A DNA stretch of 64,000 nucleotides from CAUPWF01 sp964367905 (GTDB taxonomy: Bacteria; Bacillota; Clostridia; Lachnospirales; Lachnospiraceae). Location of the stretch: the NCBI GenBank assembly GCA_964367905.1, contig CAYIZP010000001.1:92495-156494 (forward strand). The letters run 5' to 3'. A program made the translations under genes and the position numbers. Shown piece by piece: positions 27,431 through 35,109 of the stretch. How positions within the stretch are numbered: the first letter of the stretch is position 1; each line of letters starts with the position of its first letter. The notes under the pieces are model-generated. The model was not told where the DNA came from, made no database searches, and was given only the letters and a program-made list of their open reading frames with translations.

Positions 27431-28111
27431 ATGGCAAGAAAATCCAGTAAAACAAATCATGTACTAAATTTATTATCAAGTGGAAGTGGCGACGGTGATG
27501 GAAAAACAGACTTAGGAACTAAGCCACCAGTAAACCCAGAGGCAAAATCTGTATCTGTTGTCAAGAAAACTGCCGAGAAGGAAAAAGTCTCAGAGACGAT
27601 ACGTGCATCTTTGGAAAAGGAACTTACAGAAACCGTAGAAGTAGAAGAAGTGGCCGAGGAAATGAATGTGAAGAAGGAAGTTGTTGAAGAGGTTATTGAG
27701 AATGTTGTAGAAGAAGTGGTAGAAGATACAACGAAGGAAGTTGCGGAAGGTGCAAAATCAGAAATTGAAGTAGCTGCTAAAGATGATGAAAAAGCAGTAA
27801 GTACATTGAAGAAAAATGAAGAGGACGAGTGTGGAGAAGAAGTCTTTAGTTTTGTCAGTGTTATGGAGTACTTGGTTAAGAATCAAGTGGAAGAATACAT
27901 GGATAGATTTAGCAGTTGTAAGTGCTCACGTTGTATGGCGGATGTTACCGCATTATCCCTTACCAACTTACCACCGAAATATGTGGTTAGAGAGGGAACG
28001 GATGTATCCCCATTGTTGAATTACTACTATAACAAGTATTATGAAAGAGTCATGATTGAATTGACGAAGGCATGTATCCAAGTAGATAAACGTCCAAATC
28101 ATAGATTGTAA
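27431..28111 (+). CDS. ComFB-domain protein with long acidic N-terminal region
   Basis: A 226-residue protein. Residues about 45-135 are Glu/Val/Lys-rich, likely disordered or coiled coil. The C-terminal 90 residues match the late-competence ComFB family: a helix (SFVSVMEYLVKNQVEEYMDRF), a Cys cluster (C163, C165, C168), the typical DVTALSLTNLPPKYVV, and a terminal helix. ComFB proteins from cyanobacteria and Bacillus have been reported as c-di-GMP receptors that affect motility or competence; binding here is inferred. It is the last gene of the super-operon. Confidence 0.75.
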   Translation: MARKSSKTNHVLNLLSSGSGDGDGKTDLGTKPPVNPEAKSVSVVKKTAEKEKVSETIRASLEKELTETVEVEEVAEEMNVKKEVVEEVIENVVEEVVEDTTKEVAEGAKSEIEVAAKDDEKAVSTLKKNEEDECGEEVFSFVSVMEYLVKNQVEEYMDRFSSCKCSRCMADVTALSLTNLPPKYVVREGTDVSPLLNYYYNKYYERVMIELTKACIQVDKRPNHRL

Positions 28112-28122
28112 AATGAAAATTG

Positions 28123-28162
28123 AAATAATAGTTAGGTTTTTACTTAACTATTATTTTTTTTT
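28123..28162 (+). terminator. Intrinsic terminator ending the fla/che super-operon
   Basis: Arms 28123-28135 and 28144-28156 pair over 12-13 bp (AT-rich, last pair G-U) and run into a tract of nine or more T residues. It lies 11 nt after the ComFB stop. Confidence 0.8.
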
Positions 28163-28246
28163 GACGATAGATATAAATGAAGAAAAACATAACTAGAATA
28201 AATTTCAGAATAAAATAAATTTGGACGATATATAGGAGGTAGAATT

Positions 28247-30577
28247 ATGTCAAGTGTAAGTGGAGTAGGTAGTTTAACATCGAGTATGATTAATGGGTAT
28301 GGTGGATTAGCAAGTGGATTGGATACACAGGAATTAATTGAAGGGATGACAATAGGGACACAGTCGAAGATTGATAGTAAATATCAAGACATTCAGACAG
28401 AGGAATGGAAGCAAGAATCTCTTCGATTGATTATTGATTCATTCAATGAATTTCAATCGAAATATATGTCGTATTCGTCGTCATCGAATTTGCTGTCCAG
28501 TTCTCTTTATGCACCAAATAATATCACCCCAATGGGAGACAATGCAGATAAGGTAAGTGTCTCGGGGTCTGGAGCGAGTGCAGCGGGATTCTCCATTATT
28601 GGAGTTTCACAATTGGCGAAAAATGCACAGTTTATATCAAGCGGGGTATCTAGTAGCGAGTTGGCAACGGGTACTTTTGATTCCAATCTCACAGCAGCAG
28701 CAGATGTAAGTAAGGTAGAAGGGGATAAGATATACTTTGAACTAGCAGGGGAACGTTATACGGTAGAACTAGAAAAGGGTAAGGATTATTCTAGTTTGGA
28801 CAAAGTGAAAGATGCTATTAATGAAGCACTGGGAGAAATTACAGCTGCTGGTGGAACTCTGGCAGACCAGATTGAAGCGGGGATTAGTGCTGATGGTAAT
28901 ATTACATTCCAGAGTGTAGATGGAAATGAAACGAAGATTACTGGTGGCACGGGAAATATTCTCACTGATTTAGGTATCTTAGCTGAGGGTGAGGAATTGA
29001 CAGAACCGATAGATTTTTCTGATGCAACTTACGAAGCAGCAAATGCAGCTTCCCTTATAGAAGAAAGAACAGTAGCAGATGCCATCAAGGGAACTAGTAT
29101 GACATTTAACTACAATGGTAAGAATGCAACAATTAAGTTTGAAGAAACTTATGCGACCATGGGAGATATGGTAGCGGATATGCAGGCACAGCTAGACGAA
29201 GCGTATGGTGCAGGAAGAGTCAAAGTTAACTTCACAGATGATGGGGCGAATTCATCTATTTCGATCATGACAATGGTTCCAGGAGAGAGTGGTGGAACGG
29301 AAGATAAGAGTTCTGAGTTAAAGTTGGTGAGTGGTTCAGGATTCCTAGTAGGAGAAGAGTCTTTCTTTAACATGCAAATCGGAGAGTCCAATCGTGCGAA
29401 TCTAACGACAAATCTGAAAGATTCAGGGCTTTCAAATGTGACAGATGCACTATCAACTGGGGACTTAATTATTAGTAATGGATCAGGTAAAGAACTAAAC
29501 CTTTCAGAGGAATTTGGATTTAGCGCAGATACAACATCGGTAAATGACATTATCAAAGCAATCAACGATAGTGATTTGGGAATTGAAGTTTCTTATCAAG
29601 CTCAAACAGACTCTTTCATCGTAAAATCTACAGAAGAGGGTGCAAATGGAACGATTGATTTAGGAGGAAATGTTGCTGAAATGCTTTTTGGTACAGGTTA
29701 TACTGTAACTGAGGGACAAGATGCACAGATACAGATTCAATATGAAGGAATGGATTCACCGGTTACATTGACTAGATTATCCAATACGTTTGATATTGAT
29801 GGAATGAGCATTACGGCAAACGAAGTGTTTACAGACGGCGAAGCAATCGAGTTCAAGGCAGAGGTTGATACTGAGGAAACCATAGAAGCAGTGAAAGGAA
29901 TGATAGATGATTACAATGCCTTAATCGCATTGGTGAATGCTGAAACAAGTGAGAAGCCAAATAATGATTATGCACCGCTGACAGATGCTCAGAAAGATGA
30001 GATGACAGAGAATGAGATTAAGTTATGGGAAGAGAAGGCGAATGCGGGTCTATTGTTCAATGATAGTGACTTAAAGGCACTTGCGGATGAATTGAGATTT
30101 GCGCTTCCAGCATCAATGACACAGGCGTTTGAAGAGATTGGTATCACAGTTTCTACTAATTATAAGGATAATGGTAAGTTAGTATTTGATGAAGATAAAT
30201 TCGAGGAAGCATTAAACGCAGACCCAGATAATGTAAAAGAGTTGCTAAGTGCGGACAGTCTAACAACGAGCGCAGGGACATCGGCAGGAGCTGGATTCAT
30301 GGTGAATGTGGAAGCAATCTACGAGAAGTATGCGGAAGTAACAGGAGCAGACAAGGGGATATTAGTAGATAGAGCGGGTTCGGAACTTGCACCGACATCC
30401 ATGTTAGAAAACTCGCTTCAAAAGATGATAGATGACATGGAAGATGAAATTGATAGGTTGAAAGATACGCTTCAGATGGAAGTGGATCGTTACACAAGCG
30501 AATTCACTGCATTAGAGACTTTGATTGCAGAGATGAACTCACAGAGCAGTTATATCAGTTCTATGTTTACAGCATAG
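28247..30577 (+). CDS. fliD: Flagellar filament cap protein FliD
   Basis: A 776-residue protein. The N-terminal cap helix region (GYGGLASGLDTQELIEGMTIGTQ, about 17-39) and the C-terminal coiled coil (MIDDMEDEIDRLKDTLQMEVDRYTSEFTALETLIAEMNSQSSY) are diagnostic. It is longer than many FliD proteins (450-700), so the exposed middle region is expanded. It directs polymerisation of flagellin at the tip. AGGAGG precedes the ATG. It is the first gene of a short unit after the terminator at 28123. Confidence 0.95.
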   Translation: MSSVSGVGSLTSSMINGYGGLASGLDTQELIEGMTIGTQSKIDSKYQDIQTEEWKQESLRLIIDSFNEFQSKYMSYSSSSNLLSSSLYAPNNITPMGDNADKVSVSGSGASAAGFSIIGVSQLAKNAQFISSGVSSSELATGTFDSNLTAAADVSKVEGDKIYFELAGERYTVELEKGKDYSSLDKVKDAINEALGEITAAGGTLADQIEAGISADGNITFQSVDGNETKITGGTGNILTDLGILAEGEELTEPIDFSDATYEAANAASLIEERTVADAIKGTSMTFNYNGKNATIKFEETYATMGDMVADMQAQLDEAYGAGRVKVNFTDDGANSSISIMTMVPGESGGTEDKSSELKLVSGSGFLVGEESFFNMQIGESNRANLTTNLKDSGLSNVTDALSTGDLIISNGSGKELNLSEEFGFSADTTSVNDIIKAINDSDLGIEVSYQAQTDSFIVKSTEEGANGTIDLGGNVAEMLFGTGYTVTEGQDAQIQIQYEGMDSPVTLTRLSNTFDIDGMSITANEVFTDGEAIEFKAEVDTEETIEAVKGMIDDYNALIALVNAETSEKPNNDYAPLTDAQKDEMTENEIKLWEEKANAGLLFNDSDLKALADELRFALPASMTQAFEEIGITVSTNYKDNGKLVFDEDKFEEALNADPDNVKELLSADSLTTSAGTSAGAGFMVNVEAIYEKYAEVTGADKGILVDRAGSELAPTSMLENSLQKMIDDMEDEIDRLKDTLQMEVDRYTSEFTALETLIAEMNSQSSYISSMFTA

Positions 30578-30593
30578 AGGGAAAGGATAGAAC

Positions 30594-30959
30594 ATGGCAA
30601 ATAATGGATATCACCAATATAAGGAGCAGGCAGTCATGACGATGACTCAAGGTGAGTTAGTTATCGTTCTCTATGATGAGTTGATTAAGAGGTTGAGGCA
30701 AGCACAATTGTGTTTGGAGGTGGATAATTATGCACTGTTTGACACTTCAATTCAGCGTTCTATAGATATTGTACGATATTTTAATACTACTTTAGATCAT
30801 GATTATGAGATTAGTCGCAACTTGAGACAAATGTATGAGTATTTTCTATTCGAGCTGGCACGTGCTAAGGCGGGAAGAAGAAAAGAAGTTTTATACGAAT
30901 TGCAACCGATGGTGAAAGAGTTGAGAGAGACTTTCGCACAGGCGGGGAAAAATGCATGA
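30594..30959 (+). CDS. fliS: Flagellin chaperone FliS
   Basis: A 121-residue helical protein beginning NGYHQYKEQAVMTMTQGELVIVLYDELIKRL, typical of FliS, which keeps flagellin monomers unfolded before export. It overlaps the next gene by 4 nt. Confidence 0.95.
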   Translation: MANNGYHQYKEQAVMTMTQGELVIVLYDELIKRLRQAQLCLEVDNYALFDTSIQRSIDIVRYFNTTLDHDYEISRNLRQMYEYFLFELARAKAGRRKEVLYELQPMVKELRETFAQAGKNA

Positions 30960-31384
30960 GTGAGACAAGGGTGAAAGAAACATTAGAACGAGTATGCGCT
31001 CAATTAAAAGTAAAATATAGTAGTTTAAGTGAATTAAATGCTCTTACACAAGAATTAAAAGAACACTTGTCTAGAAACGATAAAGTTGCTACACGCCTAT
31101 TGCTTCGGAATCGATCTGAGCTTGTAGAAAAAATGCAGGTGTGCGATAAAGAAATTGAAAAAATTTTGATAAAAGAGCCTGAAATTGATGCTAGAAAGAT
31201 TTCCTTATTGTTAAGGGGGCAGGTTGTCGAAAGTGGCTATGATGATGATGAGAATTATCAGGATATTATAGTATTGATAGAGGGAACAAAGAGGCTTTGG
31301 GAAAAAGTTCGTAGTGAGGACAAGTTAATCAATGAGCGATTAGTCGGTAACCGTTCAGTGTATAACAAAGGAGCGGGGGTGTGA
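30956..31384 (+). CDS. FliT/FlgN-like helical flagellar chaperone candidate
   Basis: A protein of 142 residues, highly charged and almost wholly helical, with no membrane segment. It overlaps fliS by 4 nt (ATGA), the usual slot of fliT, the FliD chaperone. No FliT-specific motif is recognised, so the name rests on position and composition. It ends inside the hairpin of the following terminator. Confidence 0.55.
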   Translation: MSETRVKETLERVCAQLKVKYSSLSELNALTQELKEHLSRNDKVATRLLLRNRSELVEKMQVCDKEIEKILIKEPEIDARKISLLLRGQVVESGYDDDENYQDIIVLIEGTKRLWEKVRSEDKLINERLVGNRSVYNKGAGV

Positions 31385-31412
31385 AATGCGAGAGCATTTC
31401 TCCCCCGTCTTT
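31374..31412. terminator. Terminator after the fliD unit, shared with the convergent gene
   Basis: A lower stem of six G-C-rich pairs (31374-31379 with 31402-31407) and an upper 7-bp stem (31383-31389 with 31394-31400) around a GAGA loop, then TCTTT. It lies between convergent genes and may act in both directions. Confidence 0.65.
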
Positions 31413-32169
31413 AATTGGAAATAATCCAAATTGGTCCCCAATCCTTTGCGTTCTTCTTTGCTTCAGAAGTAAGAATTTCTGGATCCCAGCGAGTACTTGT
31501 ACGGTCAGGACTTGCAGGGTCTGCCACGATGATTTGTCCATCAGGAGTGTAGCCATGTGCAATGATGAAGTGACCTCCATCTGTAAAATTACCAGGTCCC
31601 ATAAGAAATACGATGAGTTTGTCCTGTGAGAGTACGAGTTGGAAGTCAGTAGGACTTAATGTAGTAACATGTTCTACCTCTAATCCGAAATGAACCGAAC
31701 CTTCTGGAATCAAAGCGTGTTCGGTTCCGCCGCCGGGAGCGTGGTATCCATTTGCAGCAGCCCAATCAGCGGCAGCAACAGGGGAGAGTTCTTGTGATGA
31801 TAGTGATTCCACAAGAATAGAGAGCGCAGTAGGTCCACAGCCATGCGATGCCATACGATCAGTTCCACCATAGAGATAGGAAGCCCATTCTGGGTCGTTC
31901 TGGTAGTACATGGTGAGTGGAATGATAAAATCTTCGGAGCTCTCAGAGCCTTCAGAAGATGTAGTATCTGGACTCTCTTTTGGTGTCGCGTCTGTTTCAC
32001 TTGTATTCCCAGTTCCGCTAGGAACAGTGGTTTCATGTATTGCAACAGTCTCATCTGAGATGAGCTGATGATTTTGTGTAGGTATTCCTTGCCAAGAGGA
32101 CTCGGTAAGTGTTAGAATTATACCGAGAGTTAATAGACAAAAGAATGTGACTCTTGCTAACGTTTTCAT
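31411..32169 (-). CDS. Secreted C39-like cysteine peptidase
   Basis: A protein of 252 residues. The first 22 or so residues form a signal peptide or membrane anchor. A Ser/Thr/Glu/Pro-rich spacer follows (about 40-80), then a papain-like peptidase C39_2 domain: catalytic cysteine C111 in ASHGCGPTAL, histidine H200 in GGHFIIAHGY, and aspartate D217 in VADPAS. It would act outside the membrane; the substrate is unknown. The minus strand interrupts the flagellar genes. GAAGGAGG precedes the ATG. A TATAAT lies about 25 nt upstream (plus 32191-32196) without a clear -35. Confidence 0.8.
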   Translation of the reverse strand: MKTLARVTFFCLLTLGIILTLTESSWQGIPTQNHQLISDETVAIHETTVPSGTGNTSETDATPKESPDTTSSEGSESSEDFIIPLTMYYQNDPEWASYLYGGTDRMASHGCGPTALSILVESLSSQELSPVAAADWAAANGYHAPGGGTEHALIPEGSVHFGLEVEHVTTLSPTDFQLVLSQDKLIVFLMGPGNFTDGGHFIIAHGYTPDGQIIVADPASPDRTSTRWDPEILTSEAKKNAKDWGPIWIISN

Positions 32170-32234
32170 TACGAACCTCCTTCATATGTCATTATACAAC
32201 AAATGGGAGAAAAAATAGAGAGGAAATTTCTTAA

Positions 32235-32984
32235 ATGGAAAAAGAAATTGTATTTCAAAATGTAAGCAAGGATTATGGGCAGGAAAACTTAAGCCTAGAA
32301 GATGTCTCTTTTTCGGTTGATAAAGGAGAATTCGTCTTTGTTGTCGGAAAAAGTGGGTCAGGGAAGAGCACCTTACTCAAGTTGCTTTGTGGTGAGTTGC
32401 TCCCTAGCTCGGGAGATGTATATATATATGGAAAAAACACAAAGAATGTGTCTAAGGCGAAAATGCCGTATTTTCGCAGACAATTTGGTATTATGGATGC
32501 AGAGAGAGGGTTATTGCCAAAGAAGACGATATACCAAAACATAGATTTTGTATTGATTGCTATAGAGGTGTCGAGAAAAATACGAAAGCAGAGAATTGAG
32601 AAGACACTTTCTACAGTGGGAATTGCAGACAAGGCAAAATCATATCCTCATGAGGTCTCAGTAGGAGAGTTGGCTCGTGCTTTATTAGCGCGGGCAATCG
32701 TTGTGAATCCCAAAATTTTGGTGATCGATGAGCCAACCGCAAACTTAAGTCCAGGAATGGCATGGGATATGATGTTGTTATTAGAGGAAATCAATCGATT
32801 GGGGATTACATTGATTGTTGCCAGTCACTCGAAGGAGTTGGTTACAATCATGAAAAAACGTGTCATTACACTCGTATCAGGAGTTGTGGTTGCTGATGAG
32901 AAAAAAGCAATATACGATGAGAAAAAAATGGATATATTTGAGGAGAAACGAATAGCAGATGAGCGCAAGTACAAGAAATTATGA
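32235..32984 (+). CDS. FtsE-like ABC ATPase with non-canonical motifs
   Basis: A 249-residue single nucleotide-binding domain closest to FtsE (GLLPKKTIYQNI follows the Q-loop position). Walker A GKSGSGKST is at 38-46 and Walker B ILVIDEP at 161-167, so ATP binding is likely. The Q-loop glutamine is replaced (IMDAERG for the usual VFQDF) and the signature is VSVGEL instead of LSGGEQ. The C-terminal 25 residues are charged. No FtsX-like permease is nearby. It overlaps the next gene by 26 bp. Confidence 0.8.
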   Translation: MEKEIVFQNVSKDYGQENLSLEDVSFSVDKGEFVFVVGKSGSGKSTLLKLLCGELLPSSGDVYIYGKNTKNVSKAKMPYFRRQFGIMDAERGLLPKKTIYQNIDFVLIAIEVSRKIRKQRIEKTLSTVGIADKAKSYPHEVSVGELARALLARAIVVNPKILVIDEPTANLSPGMAWDMMLLLEEINRLGITLIVASHSKELVTIMKKRVITLVSGVVVADEKKAIYDEKKMDIFEEKRIADERKYKKL

Positions 32985-34263
32985 AACACAATGCCTATTG
33001 GAAATGCTTTCCGCGATTGTAAACCAATCGGAGATTCCAAAGTGGAAGATGGAACCACAGTGGGATATGATGTATCGAACGGCGGAATTCCATAATGTGG
33101 CAAATATGGCATATTATGCAGTGTTGGCAATGAATGGTAAAAAAGAAAATATGTGGAGGAAAAAATTCGAGGAGCGGTATCATCGTTCTGTATATAGTGA
33201 GTCCAGATATAAAGTGGCATTGATAGAATTGGAAAACTTATTTGAGACTCTTAGAATTCATCATTTGGTGCTCAAGGATTTTTTATTACCAGTATATTAT
33301 CCCCAGAGGGATATGCGCTATGTGCAGAAGGTAAATATTGTGGTTCAAGGAAAAGACCTAGAGCGTGCGGAGAAAATCTTGCTAGAATTAGACTATGAGA
33401 AGCAAGAGAGTGAAGCTGCGGGAGAATCCTTGTATTACAAAATACCAGGTGTTCATATCGCATTGCAAGTAGGAATTGATTTTACCAATAAGAAGATGAA
33501 GAAGTATTTTGCAGATGTGCTGAAAGATTATCCTACAAAGGAAAATACAATGTTTGCACATGTTTTTTCTGAAGAAGATTTTTACCTCTATATCATATGC
33601 AATTCGGCAGAGAATTTCGCGCGAGGAATACTTACCATACAAGATGTAGTGGACATGTGGAATTACTATGTTAAGATTTATAAGAAGATAAACTTTGGAT
33701 ATATCAACAAAAAACTGCAGGATTTTGAGGTTGAGAACTTTCATTTATGTCTCATACAATTGTCAGCATTTTGGTTTGGTGGCATGCTATTTCCAGAACA
33801 TGATAAGATCTTCCATTCTATGGAAAGGTATATCTTATCTAAGGGTTTGAGAGGAAGAACTCATTGCGCAATGATTTTGCCATTGATTGAAGAGGTAGAA
33901 ATCATTTATAAAAATGATATGAAGAGACGCAGAAGAAAACAAGCCCTTGAATGGTTTTTTCCGCCTGCTGAATATATGGATACACTGTACCCAATTCTCA
34001 AGAAGGGGAAATTCTTTTTGCCTGCTTGCTGGGTAGTACGGTTGGTGCGGATTGCATATAAATTTATTGCTCATCGAACCTATCAAATCTATGTGAAGTT
34101 GCGTGCAAAATATATTAAGCTTAAATATAAGGTTATTGATTTTTGGCAAGAGAAAATCAAGGCAAATATCATTGATAAGGTGACGGAGCAGTGTAAGAGT
34201 CTGGGGAATGGTATTGGAAATAAGTGGAATCAAGTGATTTCTAAATTTAGTCGCAAAAAATAG
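32959..34263 (+). CDS. NTP_transf_5-like protein lacking catalytic acids
   Basis: A 434-residue protein. Residues about 35-220 follow the pattern of the uncharacterised nucleotidyltransferase family NTP_transf_5 (LKD...YYP...MRYVQKVNIVV), but the expected DxD at the metal site reads KVN (residues 124-126), so it is probably inactive as a transferase. The C-terminal 100 residues are Lys/Arg-rich helices with a hydrophobic stretch (ACWVVRLVRIAYKFIA). It is coupled to the FtsE-like gene by overlap. The function is unknown, and the family call is tentative. Confidence 0.6.
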   Translation: MSASTRNYETQCLLEMLSAIVNQSEIPKWKMEPQWDMMYRTAEFHNVANMAYYAVLAMNGKKENMWRKKFEERYHRSVYSESRYKVALIELENLFETLRIHHLVLKDFLLPVYYPQRDMRYVQKVNIVVQGKDLERAEKILLELDYEKQESEAAGESLYYKIPGVHIALQVGIDFTNKKMKKYFADVLKDYPTKENTMFAHVFSEEDFYLYIICNSAENFARGILTIQDVVDMWNYYVKIYKKINFGYINKKLQDFEVENFHLCLIQLSAFWFGGMLFPEHDKIFHSMERYILSKGLRGRTHCAMILPLIEEVEIIYKNDMKRRRRKQALEWFFPPAEYMDTLYPILKKGKFFLPACWVVRLVRIAYKFIAHRTYQIYVKLRAKYIKLKYKVIDFWQEKIKANIIDKVTEQCKSLGNGIGNKWNQVISKFSRKK

Positions 34264-34273
34264 AGAAAATAAC

Positions 34274-34300
34274 TTAATTTTTTTTTGCATCCGTCGATAT
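34274..34300 (+). promoter_or_regulatory. Sigma-28-like promoter upstream of flgM
   Basis: TTAA (34274-34277), 15 nt, then GTCGATAT (34293-34300) compares with the SigD consensus TAAA-N15-GCCGATAT: 3 of 4 and 7 of 8 matches. It lies 32 nt before the flgM ATG. flgM is a classic sigma-28 target. A nearby TATAAT (34311) has no well-spaced -35. Confidence 0.6.
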
Positions 34301-34332
34301 TAAAGTAAGATATAATAAAGGAGGCGTATGAT

Positions 34333-34626
34333 ATGAGGCTTTCAGTTGATAATGTTACGGGAAGATATACAAACAATTTATCTCAGGCTGTTAAATCAAA
34401 TAAATATGATACAAAAGAGAGTAAGGGTAAGAATTTCGATGAAATTCTTATTTCTGGCGGAAAAAAAGAGGCGGAATCAAAGATTTCAAAGGAAATTGCA
34501 GAAAAAGCAATATATGAGATGAGTTTCCATACTAGTGAAGAACGGATTTCTGAACTTAGGGATGCGATTGAACAGGGAACTTATGAAGTTGATGTACAGA
34601 AGATTGCAACTAGAATTCTTGGATAG
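34333..34626 (+). CDS. flgM: Anti-sigma-28 factor FlgM
   Basis: A protein of 97 residues, disordered at the N-terminus, with the C-terminal sigma-binding helices (EERISELRDAIEQGTYEVDVQKIATRIL). It binds FliA until the hook is complete. It opens the flgM-flgN-flgK-flgL-DUF6470-fliW-csrA unit, as in Bacillus. AAAGGAGG precedes the ATG. Confidence 0.92.
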   Translation: MRLSVDNVTGRYTNNLSQAVKSNKYDTKESKGKNFDEILISGGKKEAESKISKEIAEKAIYEMSFHTSEERISELRDAIEQGTYEVDVQKIATRILG

Positions 34627-34637
34627 GGAGACTGTGA

Positions 34638-35084
34638 GTGGAAGAATACATTGGTGTAATAAATGAATTGATTGTTACGTTTCGGGAACTTACGCAGATA
34701 GGCAGTATGAAATTATCTGCAGGCAGAGAACAACGCGTGGTTACAGTAGAAGAGTGTATGAAGAAGGAGCAACCGCTTGTCATGAAGTTGCGAGGGTTGG
34801 AGATGAAGAGAGAATCTCTTCAAGCCGAGCTAGGATTTGAGGGGATGTCATTTCACCAGATTCTAGAAGAGGTGAGCGAGGAAGAACAGAAAAAATTACT
34901 TCCTTCCTTTGAGGGACTCAGTAGAGTGATTCAGATGTTCCAAGTAGTGAACGAGGATGCTCAGAAGATGATGAAATTGAATCTACGAGAGGTTGAAAAA
35001 GCAATCGAACGTAATAAACAAAATCATATAGAGTCTGGAAAGAAAGAATATACAGGAAAAGGACATACAGACAGAAGTGTTTAG
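34638..35084 (+). CDS. flgN: Flagellar chaperone FlgN
   Basis: A 148-residue, mostly helical protein with charged heptad patterns, in the flgN position between flgM and flgK. By family it escorts FlgK and FlgL to the export gate. The GTG start at 34638 has GGGAG 7 nt upstream. Confidence 0.82.
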   Translation: MEEYIGVINELIVTFRELTQIGSMKLSAGREQRVVTVEECMKKEQPLVMKLRGLEMKRESLQAELGFEGMSFHQILEEVSEEEQKKLLPSFEGLSRVIQMFQVVNEDAQKMMKLNLREVEKAIERNKQNHIESGKKEYTGKGHTDRSV

Positions 35085-35109
35085 TAACGACTAAGGAGGA
35101 AGAGATTAG

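Noticed and set aside
28205..28231. Possible sigma-28 promoter before fliD (GACGATAT at 28224-28231)
   Set aside because: The -10-like match is good, but there is no TAAA-like -35 at 14-16 nt spacing.
32191..32219. A complete promoter for the C39-like peptidase
   Set aside because: A TATAAT-like -10 is present on the minus strand, but the -35 position (TCTATT) is too poor to call.
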